A stretch of DNA of 37,418 bases from JAIBBG01 sp043748015 (GCA_043748015.1 JAYTOA010000206.1:1-37418), one strand, 5' to 3'; counted from the first letter of the stretch, positions 8,418 to 17,266 are shown. A program made the numbers and translations. The notes: a model not told the origin generated them from the letters alone.

Positions 8418-9137
8418 TCAGGTAAGCACATCCAATTTTTTAATACCCGGCACACGCTCTGTTATAAATCCTTCTGCCAAAAGAAATCCGGCCGGCCTTC
8501 CCATTTCCAATGCCCGTCCTCTCAGAAATTCAAAATAGTCTACTCCGGAGATAGGCGTTTTTGGTTCCGAAGATGTTGGATCAAAAAATTGAGAACCAAA
8601 ACATTTGAGTGCATCTATTTTTTTATCCCAAACATTGGTCACATCAAATACAAAGTCAGGTTTCAAATAAAAATCCTGAATGAAAGAATAAACTGCGGTG
8701 GGTCTCCATTTTGTTTGTAGTTGTCCCTCATGCCTCGTTTCTATTTTTTGCAATCCTGCGTAGAAACACGATTCACGAACAAGCTTTGAGGCACGACCAT
8801 GATCAGGATGGCGATCTGATGGGGCAGGGCAGAGCACAATTTCCGGTTGATACTTCCTCAATAATTTGATAATACCCATCATACTTTCTTCGTTGTGTAC
8901 GAAAAGTCCATCTCTAAGCCCGAGGTTTTCACGAACACTTATTCCAAGTACTTGAGAAGATGCTGAAGCTTCTTCATCACGCAACGTTGCACTTCCACGG
9001 CTTCCGAGTTCGCCACGTGTGAGATCGACTATCCCGACTTTTTGTCCCTGGTTCACGGATTGAATAATAGTTCCGCCGGCTCCTATTTCCACATCATCAG
9101 GATGTGCTCCAAATGCCAGAATATTGAGTTTGATCAT
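8418..9137 (-). CDS. bshB1: Bacillithiol biosynthesis deacetylase BshB1
   Basis: 239 residues. A LmbE/PIG-L family zinc deacetylase. The N-terminal metal motif is AHPDDVE (11-17), and a second block reads DRHPDHGRAS. The stretch YFEFLRGRALEMGRPAGFLLAEGF is typical of the BshB1 branch. The enzyme removes the acetyl group from N-acetylglucosaminyl-malate on the path to bacillithiol, the low-molecular-weight thiol of many Bacteroidota and Firmicutes. The gene is convergent with the thioredoxin-fold gene (15 bases between stops) and has its own consensus promoter at 9161-9191. Confidence 0.92.
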   Translation of the reverse strand: MIKLNILAFGAHPDDVEIGAGGTIIQSVNQGQKVGIVDLTRGELGSRGSATLRDEEASASSQVLGISVRENLGLRDGLFVHNEESMMGIIKLLRKYQPEIVLCPAPSDRHPDHGRASKLVRESCFYAGLQKIETRHEGQLQTKWRPTAVYSFIQDFYLKPDFVFDVTNVWDKKIDALKCFGSQFFDPTSSEPKTPISGVDYFEFLRGRALEMGRPAGFLLAEGFITERVPGIKKLDVLT

Positions 9138-9160
9138 ACTTCTTTGATTTTGAATAGCAT

Positions 9161-9191
9161 CAAAAGTAGTGGCAGTTCACGTCAAGACAAA
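9161..9191 (-). promoter_or_regulatory. Consensus Bacteroidota promoter of bshB1
   Basis: Read on the minus strand, TTTG (9191-9188) is followed after exactly 19 bases by TACTTTTG (9168-9161). This is a full match to the Bacteroidota primary-sigma pattern TTTG-N19-TAnnTTTG. The predicted transcript start is a few bases downstream, about 15-20 bases before the bshB1 ATG at 9137. Confidence 0.75.
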
Positions 9192-9327
9192 TGAATTGCA
9201 CTCAAGATGAATTCGGTTGTCGAGTGTTTCTGAAGATTGGTCGAGACCTCGAACCTCTAAGTCGATAGTTGTGGAACCAATTGTTTTCATTAACGTTTCA
9301 TTGACAAGTTTTGAACCCTATAGCCTC

Positions 9328-10332
9328 ATGTCCACATACCTCTATCGTTACATTTGCCGCTGTTTGAAAAACCTGTATTGGAAATATATCATCGCATTGT
9401 TAGCTCTCGCGCCAATGATGCTTGCGCCGCAATTCTATTCGGCACAAGTAGAATCGGCGATAGAACTACTTGAAGATTCAGCCTCTTGGGTGATGCACCA
9501 GCCCAACACGGGTGGTGATTCCGAAGAAGAGACTGATAGTGCCCTCTTTAATGACGAGCCTGCGGGACTGTTCCTTCTGACAATCAGCGATTCTCTTGCA
9601 CATATTCCTGCTTTCGATCTTTATTGTGGTTGGGATACAAAGAATTTATTCGCAGAGAAGAACGCGCTTGATAATGTTGGAGCTGGCGTTCGTTTTCAAC
9701 TCTGCTATAATGAGTGTGATTTTGTTTACCCGGCGCCGGGTGAAATCACTTCACCTTTTGGTCCTCGTTGGGGAAGAATGCACAAGGGGATGGACATCGA
9801 CCTGGAGTCGGGTGACATGGTAAATGCCGCTTTCGAAGGCATGGTGCGCATTTCACAATACCATTCCACTTATGGAAATGTTGTGGTAATTCGTCACAAC
9901 AACGGACTTGAAACTTTGTACGCTCACTTATCTCAGCGCAAAGTAAAACCGGGTGATCACGTTGAAGCTGGTTCACTGATTGGCCTTGGTGGAAATACAG
10001 GAAGGTCTTATGGTTCGCATTTGCATTTTGAAGTGCGATTTATGGGAGAACCAATCGATCCGAATTTGTTGGTAGACCCATCAAAAAAATCATTGCGCGA
10101 TTGGGAATTTGTTCTTGACAGGAAACATTTCGAATACGCTTCTATCGACCCAAAAGCCATAGCTGCAAGAAAAGGAACAGCCAAAAGTTCTAAGTTTCAT
10201 GTAGTGAAAAAGGGAGATACACTTTCTGCGATTTCAAGGAAGACAGGTGTATCGGTTAATGCGCTTTGCAAATTGAATAAAGTGAAGAAGAGTACCACGT
10301 TAAGACTTGGGCAGAAGATCAGATACAAATAG
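9328..10332 (+). CDS. Membrane-anchored M23 peptidase with C-terminal LysM
   Basis: 334 residues from ATG 9328; the frame is open to 9217, but those residues look non-coding. A basic N-terminus is followed by one hydrophobic segment (about 19-36), an anchor or signal. The M23 (LytM-like) domain has its zinc and catalytic residues intact: H152 and D156 in MHKGMDID, H199 in YAHLS, and H231/H233 in GSHLHFEV. A LysM peptidoglycan-binding domain closes the protein (about 290-334, FHVVKKGDTLSAI ... RLGQKIRYK). It is expected to cut peptidoglycan cross-bridges during growth or division. It stands alone, is divergent from bshB1, and has a strong terminator after it. Confidence 0.92.
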   Translation: MSTYLYRYICRCLKNLYWKYIIALLALAPMMLAPQFYSAQVESAIELLEDSASWVMHQPNTGGDSEEETDSALFNDEPAGLFLLTISDSLAHIPAFDLYCGWDTKNLFAEKNALDNVGAGVRFQLCYNECDFVYPAPGEITSPFGPRWGRMHKGMDIDLESGDMVNAAFEGMVRISQYHSTYGNVVVIRHNNGLETLYAHLSQRKVKPGDHVEAGSLIGLGGNTGRSYGSHLHFEVRFMGEPIDPNLLVDPSKKSLRDWEFVLDRKHFEYASIDPKAIAARKGTAKSSKFHVVKKGDTLSAISRKTGVSVNALCKLNKVKKSTTLRLGQKIRYK

Positions 10333-10368
10333 TTTTCTTCTATTAAAATATTTCCAATTATCGGATTC

Positions 10369-10400
10369 AAACCGCAGATGAACAATCTGCGGTTTTTTTT
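10369..10400 (+). terminator. Rho-independent terminator after the M23 peptidase gene
   Basis: An 11-bp perfect stem, AAACCGCAGAT paired with ATCTGCGGTTT, encloses the loop GAACA. Eight or more T follow. It starts 36 bases after the stop at 10332 and separates this gene from the carotenoid operon. Confidence 0.92.
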
Positions 10401-10459
10401 GTTTTTCAATTGTAAGCGATCTGCACGCGAGAAATAAACGTGTTGGATGCTAAAATTAA

Positions 10460-11932
10460 ATGAGAAAAACCGTAGCCGTCATTGGAGGGGGATTTGCCGG
10501 ATTGTCGTCTGCATGCAGTTTGGCATCAAAGGGCTTTGATGTGACATTGCTTGAAAAAAACGAAACGACAGGCGGTCGAGGAAGGGCATTCACAAGCAAT
10601 GGTTATTCTTTCGACATGGGTCCTTCGTGGTATTGGATGCCAGGTGTGTTTGAAGAGTTTTTTGCCTCCTTCGGAAAGAAGGTTTCTGACTACTATGAGC
10701 TCAAAAGACTCGATCCATCATATCGGGTGTTTTTTGATGGAAGTCACATCGATGTTCCTGCAGAATTCGAGGCATTCAAAAAAATGATCGAAGAACTTGA
10801 GCCGGGATCAGGTCCGCGTCTCGAAAAGTTTCTTCTTGAAGCCAAGGCAAAATATGATGCGAGTATGAGTGAGTTTATATGGAAGCCTTCACACAGCATT
10901 ACTGAATTCTTAAGTCCGAAATTGATCAGAGAATCTTTGCGATTGCAATTGTTTTCTTCATTCAGCGCCCATGCGAAAAAGTATTTCAGTCATCCTAAGA
11001 TCTTGAAATTGCTGGAGTTTCCGGTTTTGTTTCTTGGCGCAAAACCTGAAAAGACGCCGGCGATGTACAGCATGATGAACTACGCTGATATCATGTTGGG
11101 AACTTGGTATCCTCTTGGCGGTATGGTGAAGATTGCAGAGGCTATGACTTCATTGGCCAAAGAACTTGGTGTGAAAATTATCACATCGGCAAACGTCGAC
11201 AAAATTGAAGTCGATGCTAAAAGTGCGCATTCCCTTCTGGTCAACAATGAAGTAATGAATGTTGATGCGGTAATTGCTGCTGCGGATTATCATTACGTAG
11301 AAAATTCATTGCTGGAACCTGCCCAACGCAGTTACAGTGATGCTTACTGGGAAAGCCGAACCATGTCACCCTCATCGTTGATTTTTTATGTAGGCATCGA
11401 TAAAAAGGTGAGTGGACTTGAACACCACAATTTGTTTTTTGATAAAGATTTTGAGCAGCACGCTCACACCATCTATACAGATGAATCATGGCCTGAGAAT
11501 CCTCTGTTTTATGTGTGTTGTCCATCTAAATCAGATTCGGGTGTCGCTCCGGAAGGAAAAGAGAACCTATTCATACTTATTCCTGTTGCCACAGGATTGT
11601 CGAGTACAGAAAATGATCGCAAAAAATATTTTGTTCAATGTCTGAAAAGAATTTTGAAGCACACGGGCGAGGATCTTACTAATCGTGTGGAATACTTCAG
11701 ATCATATGCACATGAGGAGTTTACATCAGACTACAATTCTTTCAAGGGCAACGCATATGGTCTCGCAAATACATTAATGCAGACAGCGATTTTTAAGCCT
11801 AAGATGAGAAGCAAAAAGGTGAAAAATTTATTCTACGCCGGTCAGCTCACCGTTCCCGGACCCGGCGTTCCGCCAAGCATTATCAGTGGAAGAATTGCAG
11901 CCAATGAAGTAGAGAGTTATTTAACCAGATAA
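10460..11932 (+). CDS. crtI: Phytoene desaturase, CrtI type
   Basis: 490 residues, the usual CrtI length. The N-terminal FAD-binding motif VIGGGFAGL (7-15) is followed by ETTGGRGR and FDMGPSWYWMP. The C-terminal family signature is GPGVPPSIISGR (about 467-478). CrtI introduces the double bonds that turn colourless phytoene into lycopene. It is the first gene of a six-gene operon with crtB, an unknown gene, idi, crtZ and a lycopene cyclase. The terminator at 10369-10400 isolates it from the gene upstream, so a promoter should lie at about 10400-10450. I see no full consensus there. Confidence 0.95.
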   Translation: MRKTVAVIGGGFAGLSSACSLASKGFDVTLLEKNETTGGRGRAFTSNGYSFDMGPSWYWMPGVFEEFFASFGKKVSDYYELKRLDPSYRVFFDGSHIDVPAEFEAFKKMIEELEPGSGPRLEKFLLEAKAKYDASMSEFIWKPSHSITEFLSPKLIRESLRLQLFSSFSAHAKKYFSHPKILKLLEFPVLFLGAKPEKTPAMYSMMNYADIMLGTWYPLGGMVKIAEAMTSLAKELGVKIITSANVDKIEVDAKSAHSLLVNNEVMNVDAVIAAADYHYVENSLLEPAQRSYSDAYWESRTMSPSSLIFYVGIDKKVSGLEHHNLFFDKDFEQHAHTIYTDESWPENPLFYVCCPSKSDSGVAPEGKENLFILIPVATGLSSTENDRKKYFVQCLKRILKHTGEDLTNRVEYFRSYAHEEFTSDYNSFKGNAYGLANTLMQTAIFKPKMRSKKVKNLFYAGQLTVPGPGVPPSIISGRIAANEVESYLTR

Positions 11933-11944
11933 GACCATTATAAC

Positions 11945-12793
11945 ATGTCCATTAACCAGAGAAAAATTTTTGACGAAGTGTCGTACGGATGCAGCAAGGC
12001 GGCTACAAAGGCATACAGCACGAGTTTTAGTGCAGGAATCCGAATGTTGGACAAACGCTTTCGCAATCCTGTTTACGCTGTTTATGGTTTTGTTCGATTT
12101 GCAGATGAAATCGTTGACACGTTTCATGAGCACAACAAAAGTGAATTGATGGAGCGTTTCAGAATGGATACTGTCAATGCGCTCGAAGACCGCATTTCAC
12201 TGAATCCTATTCTGAACAGTTTCCAGAAGACATGTCATCAATTCGATATTGGATTTGATCTGATAGATACATTTCTCAAGAGCATGGAGATGGATCTTCA
12301 ACACAAAAACTACGATCGCTCGGCATTCGAGAATTATATTTTAGGTTCAGCTGAAGCTGTTGGATTGATGTGCTTGAAAATTTTTACCGAGAACAATAAC
12401 CAATTGTATTTGAGACTGAAGCCTTATGCAATGAGTCTCGGCGCGGCGTTTCAAAAAATTAATTTCCTGCGCGACATGAAGGATGATTTTGAAGGGCTTG
12501 GTAGAGCATATTTTCCGGGATTGGATTTTAGAAATTTTACGGAGAGCGACAAGGCCATTATTGAGGAAGAAATAGACCAGGACTTCAAGCATGCATATCA
12601 AGGAATCGTTCAATTGCCGAAGGATGCACGGTTAGGAGTATTCGTTGCATATGTTTATTACAAAAGTCTTTTTCTAAAAATTCAGTCGTTGCCAAGTCAT
12701 CGGGTGAAGGAGGAGCGCATTCGTATTCCCAATCAAAGAAAATTCGCGCTAGTTCTAAGTTGCTATGTGCGCAATAATCTCAATTTGTTGTGA
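11945..12793 (+). CDS. crtB: Phytoene synthase
   Basis: 282 residues. A squalene/phytoene synthase-family enzyme that condenses two GGPP molecules head to head into phytoene. The first aspartate-rich motif is DEIVD (54-58) in YGFVRFADEIVD. The second lies in FLRDMKDD (about 172-179), followed by GRAYFP. It starts 12 bases after crtI, and its stop overlaps the next gene's GTG start in the sequence GTGA. GGPP must come from a prenyltransferase encoded outside the window. Confidence 0.94.
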   Translation: MSINQRKIFDEVSYGCSKAATKAYSTSFSAGIRMLDKRFRNPVYAVYGFVRFADEIVDTFHEHNKSELMERFRMDTVNALEDRISLNPILNSFQKTCHQFDIGFDLIDTFLKSMEMDLQHKNYDRSAFENYILGSAEAVGLMCLKIFTENNNQLYLRLKPYAMSLGAAFQKINFLRDMKDDFEGLGRAYFPGLDFRNFTESDKAIIEEEIDQDFKHAYQGIVQLPKDARLGVFVAYVYYKSLFLKIQSLPSHRVKEERIRIPNQRKFALVLSCYVRNNLNLL

Positions 12794-13314
12794 GAAGAAT
12801 AATTGTATTCATATCGTTGATTAGTTGTTTTTTATGTTGTCAATCGCAATACGATCCTCTGCGTGTAGCTTTTTTTAACGCAACTGAAAGTGGAGGAAAA
12901 AAATCATTGTATTCTTTGGCGAATTCGATGGATTGCAATTTGCCGGTGTTAGTCGCTTATTTGGGCGTTGCAACAGCAATGCAAGCGGATGTTGTCAGTT
13001 CAGTTGGCGATAAGATCGATTTTTTTAATGCGGGAAAAGAGTTGTTGGAAGCTGCCGTCGTCGCCGATTCATTCGATTGTGAAATTCGATATTTGCGGTT
13101 TTCCGTGCAATGTGAAGTTCCTTTTTTTCTTGGATACAGCGGTAAATTGGATGACGACGCGACTCTCATTGTGAATGCGTTAATAAATGGCAGTGTAGAC
13201 TCAAAGAATTGGTTTTGGCAATTGGCCATGAAGTCGATGATTGAAAGCGGCGAGTTGAAGAAAGAGCAGGAAAACAAACTGAAGAGTTTAGTGAACATAG
13301 AATCATGGAAGTAG
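12790..13314 (+). CDS. Unknown exported protein inside the carotenoid operon
   Basis: 174 residues from a GTG that overlaps the crtB stop by 4 bases; its own end overlaps idi by 10 bases. Such tight packing argues that it is a real, translated member of the operon. A hydrophobic N-terminus (IIVFISLISCFLCC) looks like a signal peptide; the cysteine pair does not form a standard lipobox. The rest is predicted helical and TPR-like, with LPVLVAYLGVATAMQAD, EAAVVADSFDCEIRYLRFSV, VPFFLGYSGKLDDDATL and WQLAMKSMI. I recall similar unannotated proteins beside crtB in other Bacteroidota but know no function. It carries no catalytic motif I recognise. Confidence 0.8.
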   Translation: MRRIIVFISLISCFLCCQSQYDPLRVAFFNATESGGKKSLYSLANSMDCNLPVLVAYLGVATAMQADVVSSVGDKIDFFNAGKELLEAAVVADSFDCEIRYLRFSVQCEVPFFLGYSGKLDDDATLIVNALINGSVDSKNWFWQLAMKSMIESGELKKEQENKLKSLVNIESWK

Positions 13315-13832
13315 TATTGGTAAATAGTATTGATGAAGCGATTGGCGTGATGGACAAAATGAAGGCGCATGAACTTGGCCTTCTACATCGCGCGTTTTCG
13401 ATTTTTGTTTTTAATAGTCGAGGTGAGCTGTTGTTGCATCAAAGAGCAGCGCACAAATATCACAGTGGCGGTTTATGGACCAATACCTGTTGCTCGCATC
13501 CCTTGCCGGATGAGGATGTGCTGTTAGCTGCTAACAGGAGGCTCCATGAAGAAATGGGTTTGAAGTGTGATCTGAAAAAACTGTTCAGTTTTATTTATCG
13601 CGCCGATGTCGGCAATGGTCTGATTGAGCATGAATTGGATCATGTTTTTTTTGGAGAGACAAAAAATCAACCTTCACCAAATCCCGAAGAAGTGAGTGAT
13701 TTTAGATGGATGGATATCTCTGAATTGAATGAACAATTGGAGTCAAGCCCCGAAGATTATACAGTGTGGTTTAGGATGGTTTGGCCACGCGTTCAGCAGG
13801 AAATTTTCGATGTTAAAGCAGGCAATCAATGA
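13305..13832 (+). CDS. idi: Isopentenyl-diphosphate delta-isomerase, type 1
   Basis: 175 residues. A Nudix-fold isomerase that interconverts IPP and DMAPP, the C5 units for carotenoids. The metal-binding HQR block (ELLLHQRAAHKYHSGGLW), the catalytic cysteine in TNTCCSHP (C63 by comparison with the E. coli enzyme), the HEEMG Nudix-like region and the EHELDHV acidic block are all present. Its start lies inside the end of the unknown gene, and crtZ overlaps its last 4 bases (ATGA). Its presence in this operon suggests precursor supply is tied to pigment synthesis. Confidence 0.95.
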   Translation: MEVVLVNSIDEAIGVMDKMKAHELGLLHRAFSIFVFNSRGELLLHQRAAHKYHSGGLWTNTCCSHPLPDEDVLLAANRRLHEEMGLKCDLKKLFSFIYRADVGNGLIEHELDHVFFGETKNQPSPNPEEVSDFRWMDISELNEQLESSPEDYTVWFRMVWPRVQQEIFDVKAGNQ

Positions 13833-14302
13833 TTTACGCAACACTTACAATATTGACATTTTTGACTATGGAAGGTATTACTTGGTGCACACACAAGTTT
13901 GTGATGCACGGATTGATGTGGTATTTTCATGATGATCACCACAATCCTCATCCTGGTTTTTTCGAAAAAAATGACGCATTCTTTTTGATTTTCGCGGTGC
14001 CTAGTTTTTGTTTAATGCTTTTTGGCGCGAATGCAGGTTTTGACTTTCGATTCTTCATCGGCCTGGGTATCATGATGTATGGAATGGCCTATTTCCTTGT
14101 TCATGATGTGCTTATTCACCAGCGATTCAACTGGTTCAGTCGCACGGACAATGCCTATTTCAGAGCACTGCGTAAAGCGCACAAGATTCATCACAAGCAT
14201 CTCAATAAGGAAGAAGGAGAATGCTTCGGGATGTTGTTTGTCCCGTTGAAATATTTTCACGAAGCCATTGCCTATAAGAAAAGAATCAGCGTCAATAAAT
14301 AA
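13829..14302 (+). CDS. crtZ: Beta-carotene 3-hydroxylase, CrtZ type
   Basis: 157 residues, an integral membrane di-iron hydroxylase. The expected histidine clusters are all present: HKFVMH (22-27), HDDHH (34-38), HDVLIH (92-97) and HKIHHKH (118-124), set between hydrophobic segments. It adds 3- and 3'-hydroxyl groups to beta-carotene rings, giving cryptoxanthin and zeaxanthin. The ATG overlaps the idi stop by 4 bases. No ketolase (CrtW) is seen nearby, so zeaxanthin is the predicted end product. Confidence 0.94.
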   Translation: MIYATLTILTFLTMEGITWCTHKFVMHGLMWYFHDDHHNPHPGFFEKNDAFFLIFAVPSFCLMLFGANAGFDFRFFIGLGIMMYGMAYFLVHDVLIHQRFNWFSRTDNAYFRALRKAHKIHHKHLNKEEGECFGMLFVPLKYFHEAIAYKKRISVNK

Positions 14303-14371
14303 TTGAAATTCTTCATTTCAATCATTCATCTTTGTCACAAAGTGCTTGAATCTTATTGCGAAAACTCATTG

Positions 14372-15112
14372 ATGCATAATTCTCATTATCTATATCTGGC
14401 AGTTGTACTGGGATGTTTTATGATTCCTTTCTTGTTCAGTTTTCATCCTTCACTTCAATTTCACAAAAAGTGGAAAGAATTATCGAAAGGTCTGGTTGTA
14501 ATGATGGCCTTTTTTATCCCATGGGATATTTATTTCACTTCCATAGGTATTTGGGGATTTAGTGAAGATTACACCATCGGAATTAAAATCTTTCACCTTC
14601 CTCTTGAAGAGTGGCTCTTCTTCATTTGCATACCGTACGCATGTGTATTCACATATCACTGCATGAAGTTCTTTTTTAAGAAGGAGCCTTTTCCAATTGC
14701 TTCGCGCTACCTCGCATTTTTGATGGCCTGCATATTCATGATCGTAGCATTCGTGTATACAAACAGATGGTATACGTTCTCTGCACATTTGTTATCTGGA
14801 AGTTTTTTATTGTTGCATCTTTTTGTGTTTCGATCAAAATATCTTGGTTGGTATATGTTGACATTTGTATTGATATCACCTCTCTTTCTCATGTCAAACG
14901 GTGTTCTCACCGGTATCACTTTCTGGGAATATCCATTCCTGAATGACGAAGTGCACAACATTGCGAATTCAATTGTATGGTATAACAACGATCACAACAT
15001 TCAATTCAGGTTATTCACTATGCCAATTGATGATGTTGCCTATGGGATGTTAATGTTGCTTTTAACTACGACAGGTTATGAGAAATTTCAAGCAACAAGA
15101 AAGCCTAACTAG
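14372..15112 (+). CDS. Lycopene beta-cyclase, CrtYcd type
   Basis: 246 residues from ATG 14372. A longer reading from TTG 14303 adds residues that do not look like the family. The protein is almost entirely hydrophobic helices and contains two copies of the CrtYc/CrtYd-like pattern. The first half has FHPSLQFHKKW, FIPWDIYFTSIGIWGFSEDYTIG and PLEEWLFFICIPYACVF; the second has WYMLTFVLISPLFLMSNGVL and MPIDDVAYGMLMLL. The PxE(E/D)xxF-type blocks are characteristic. It closes both ends of lycopene to beta-carotene. It is the last gene of the carotenoid operon, and its stop overlaps the minus-strand EEP gene through a shared CTAG. Confidence 0.9.
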   Translation: MHNSHYLYLAVVLGCFMIPFLFSFHPSLQFHKKWKELSKGLVVMMAFFIPWDIYFTSIGIWGFSEDYTIGIKIFHLPLEEWLFFICIPYACVFTYHCMKFFFKKEPFPIASRYLAFLMACIFMIVAFVYTNRWYTFSAHLLSGSFLLLHLFVFRSKYLGWYMLTFVLISPLFLMSNGVLTGITFWEYPFLNDEVHNIANSIVWYNNDHNIQFRLFTMPIDDVAYGMLMLLLTTTGYEKFQATRKPN

Positions 15113-16230
15113 TTTTTTTTGGATTTCTTGAGAACAACGGACAAAGCATGATGATCGCTCAATTTTTCATCGAGCGTTTTATAGGCAATGCATTTGTATC
15201 CTTTGCTGTGCATCACGTAATCTATCCTGAATGACGGAAACACTCCAATATAGGTATTGCCAATGCCATTGCCGGCTTCTATGAACGAATCTTCAAGCTC
15301 GTCTGTGAACGTTTCATAGGTGAAAGAAACAGGTGTGTCGTTGAAGTCACCACACATGATCACCTCGTAAGGACAAGTCCTAATGTTGTCAACTACACGT
15401 TGCACTTGTTCTTCTCTTTTCACAAACGCATCTTTTAGTCGTCGTGCAATGCGTTTGCTGCCGCTCTCTATTTGCTCGTTGTTTTTGTTGCCGTCAACCA
15501 GCGCATAATCTTCCGGACGAAATCTTATGGATTGCAAGTGTGCGTTGTATACCCTAATGGTATCATTTCCTTTCGCGATATCGATATAGATGCAGAAATT
15601 ATTGGCATCGCTTGCAAATGGTACGTATCCTTTCTTGATTATCGGATATCTCGAGAACATGGCGACGCCGAAGAATTGATTGCCCGATAACGCATGCGTA
15701 TATCTTTCATGATAAAATTGATTGGGCAAGAACTTCAACAGTGTATCACGTGTTTCGAAGAAACCTTTTTTCTCTGTGTAGTAAAATTCCTGAAAGCAAA
15801 TGATGTCAGCGTTTTCTTGCACCAGCAAATCAAAGATCTTGTTTCTTGTTTGTTTTCCCGAACGCGCATTGTACAAATCAAATAAATGAACGTTGTATGT
15901 AAGCACCTTGATTTGATCTCGTGTGTTATCGTTTTTTTCATTGAATGAAATCTGGAAAAAGTCTGAAAAATGTGTCAGTCCAATAAGAATGGCAAAGATT
16001 GAATATCGAATGTTTCTTCTTTTTTTGAAGAACCAGTAGAGTATGAACAGAACATTCGCAAGCAGGATGAATGGATAGGCAAGTCCGAACAAGGCAAAAT
16101 AACCGAATGTGGAAGGAGCCACATGCGCAGCCAGATAAGAGAATATAAGTGCGACGATAGCAACCCAGTTAAAAATCATCACGAACCAATTGGTGCGTGA
16201 TTTTTTTTTCTGTGTTGCAACTTCTGTCAT
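15109..16230 (-). CDS. Membrane-anchored endonuclease/exonuclease/phosphatase family protein
   Basis: 373 residues. About 80 N-terminal residues form two or three membrane helices (e.g. WFVMIFNWVAIVALIFSYLAA), followed by the EEP catalytic domain. Its motifs are KVLTYNVHLFDLY, ICFQEFYY, FFGVAMFSRYPII, the CGDFNDTP block, RIDYVMHSKG and SDHHALSVVL. The family hydrolyses phosphodiester or phosphomonoester bonds in nucleic acids, lipids or inositides; the substrate here cannot be told. It is the last gene of the mutL-rhomboid-rhomboid run, 94 bases after the previous gene, so it might also have its own promoter. Confidence 0.88.
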   Translation of the reverse strand: MTEVATQKKKSRTNWFVMIFNWVAIVALIFSYLAAHVAPSTFGYFALFGLAYPFILLANVLFILYWFFKKRRNIRYSIFAILIGLTHFSDFFQISFNEKNDNTRDQIKVLTYNVHLFDLYNARSGKQTRNKIFDLLVQENADIICFQEFYYTEKKGFFETRDTLLKFLPNQFYHERYTHALSGNQFFGVAMFSRYPIIKKGYVPFASDANNFCIYIDIAKGNDTIRVYNAHLQSIRFRPEDYALVDGNKNNEQIESGSKRIARRLKDAFVKREEQVQRVVDNIRTCPYEVIMCGDFNDTPVSFTYETFTDELEDSFIEAGNGIGNTYIGVFPSFRIDYVMHSKGYKCIAYKTLDEKLSDHHALSVVLKKSKKN

Positions 16231-16324
16231 ACGACAAATTTAACATGTGCGGGTAGGATTCGAGTGAGTCACTTATCCGCGAAAATTCCAATACGGAATG
16301 TTGACAAAAATTTATCGCTAAAAT

Positions 16325-17263
16325 TTATTTCTGTGAATTCTGAAAAAGAAAATCTTTCTCTTGCTTCGTTAGACTGTCATATCCGGATTTGCCAATCCTG
16401 TCGAGAATTTCATCAATCTTTTTTTGACGTGCTTTTTTCTCCAGGTTGAATTGTTCGTCGCTTTTCGCTCTTGCATTGCGCGAGGCAACGGTCATACTTT
16501 TTTTATTAAAAAGCGATTTTATTTTATCCATCAAGCGATTAATCCAGATACCCGGCTGTTTGCCTTTTTTTACTTGAAGTGCATAGAAATATCCATATGC
16601 AGCACCGCCGATGTGTCCTATGTGACCACCGCTGTTTACGCCATCACGTACACTCACAAGATCGAGCAAAACAAGTATTGCAGCGAGCCACATCAACTCC
16701 AGTTTGATAGCGCCAAAGAGATAGAGAATTTGTTTTGGACGAAGAGTCGCCGCTGCAACAGTCACCGCCATCACCGCAGCTGAAGCGCCGAGGACATAGC
16801 TTTCATGATTGCGTTGAAACACTTCCAGAAAATTAAACGCGAGTGCAAAGAGAACAAAGCCACTCAATCCACCCATGATGTAGAGTGAAGTCAGTTTTTT
16901 GCTGCCAAGAATCGAAACGAAAATTTGTCCCATGGTATAAAGCGCAACCATGTTGAACAAGAAATGGCCGAATTGAATATGTGTGAACATATGAGTGATG
17001 AAACTCCACGGTCTTATGAGCATCGTTACGGCATCGGAACTTGCGGCTAATGTTAGATCTTCGGGAATTCGTTGTAGCCAGTTGGGAGCATTCGATCCGG
17101 ATGTCACACCGCCCACCGGCAAGTGAACGACATGTGATTTCGTAACATATTGAAGTAGCAATACGAGTTGTATAAGCACAAAAATTCCGGCATTGATAAT
17201 CATCAATCTGAAAAGCGCATCACTCGCTTTGAACCTTTGTTTTATATTGGAAAGAAAATCCAC
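16325..17263 (-). CDS. Rhomboid-family intramembrane serine protease (first of two)
   Basis: 312 residues from a GTG start, 3 bases after the preceding rhomboid gene's stop. The rhomboid core is complete: HFLFNMVALY (oxyanion asparagine about 104), the nucleophile S161 in VLGASAAVMA, and the catalytic histidine 217 in GHIGHIGGAAYG. A long hydrophilic tail follows (residues about 230-312), rich in K, R and E, probably cytoplasmic. Rhomboids cleave substrate transmembrane helices; no substrate is known here. The core is flanked by mutL, a second rhomboid and an EEP protein, an arrangement common in Bacteroidota. Confidence 0.92.
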   Translation of the reverse strand: MDFLSNIKQRFKASDALFRLMIINAGIFVLIQLVLLLQYVTKSHVVHLPVGGVTSGSNAPNWLQRIPEDLTLAASSDAVTMLIRPWSFITHMFTHIQFGHFLFNMVALYTMGQIFVSILGSKKLTSLYIMGGLSGFVLFALAFNFLEVFQRNHESYVLGASAAVMAVTVAAATLRPKQILYLFGAIKLELMWLAAILVLLDLVSVRDGVNSGGHIGHIGGAAYGYFYALQVKKGKQPGIWINRLMDKIKSLFNKKSMTVASRNARAKSDEQFNLEKKARQKKIDEILDRIGKSGYDSLTKQEKDFLFQNSQK

Positions 17264-17266
17264 GAC

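Noticed and set aside
14303..14371. N-terminal extension of the lycopene cyclase from a TTG
   Set aside because: It starts directly after the crtZ stop, but the added residues do not look like the family, whose members begin near the ATG at 14372.
16235..16242. TAAATTTG on the minus strand before the EEP gene
   Set aside because: It fits the -7 element but ends only 4 bases before the ATG at 16230 and has no -33 part. A leaderless transcript is possible but not supported.
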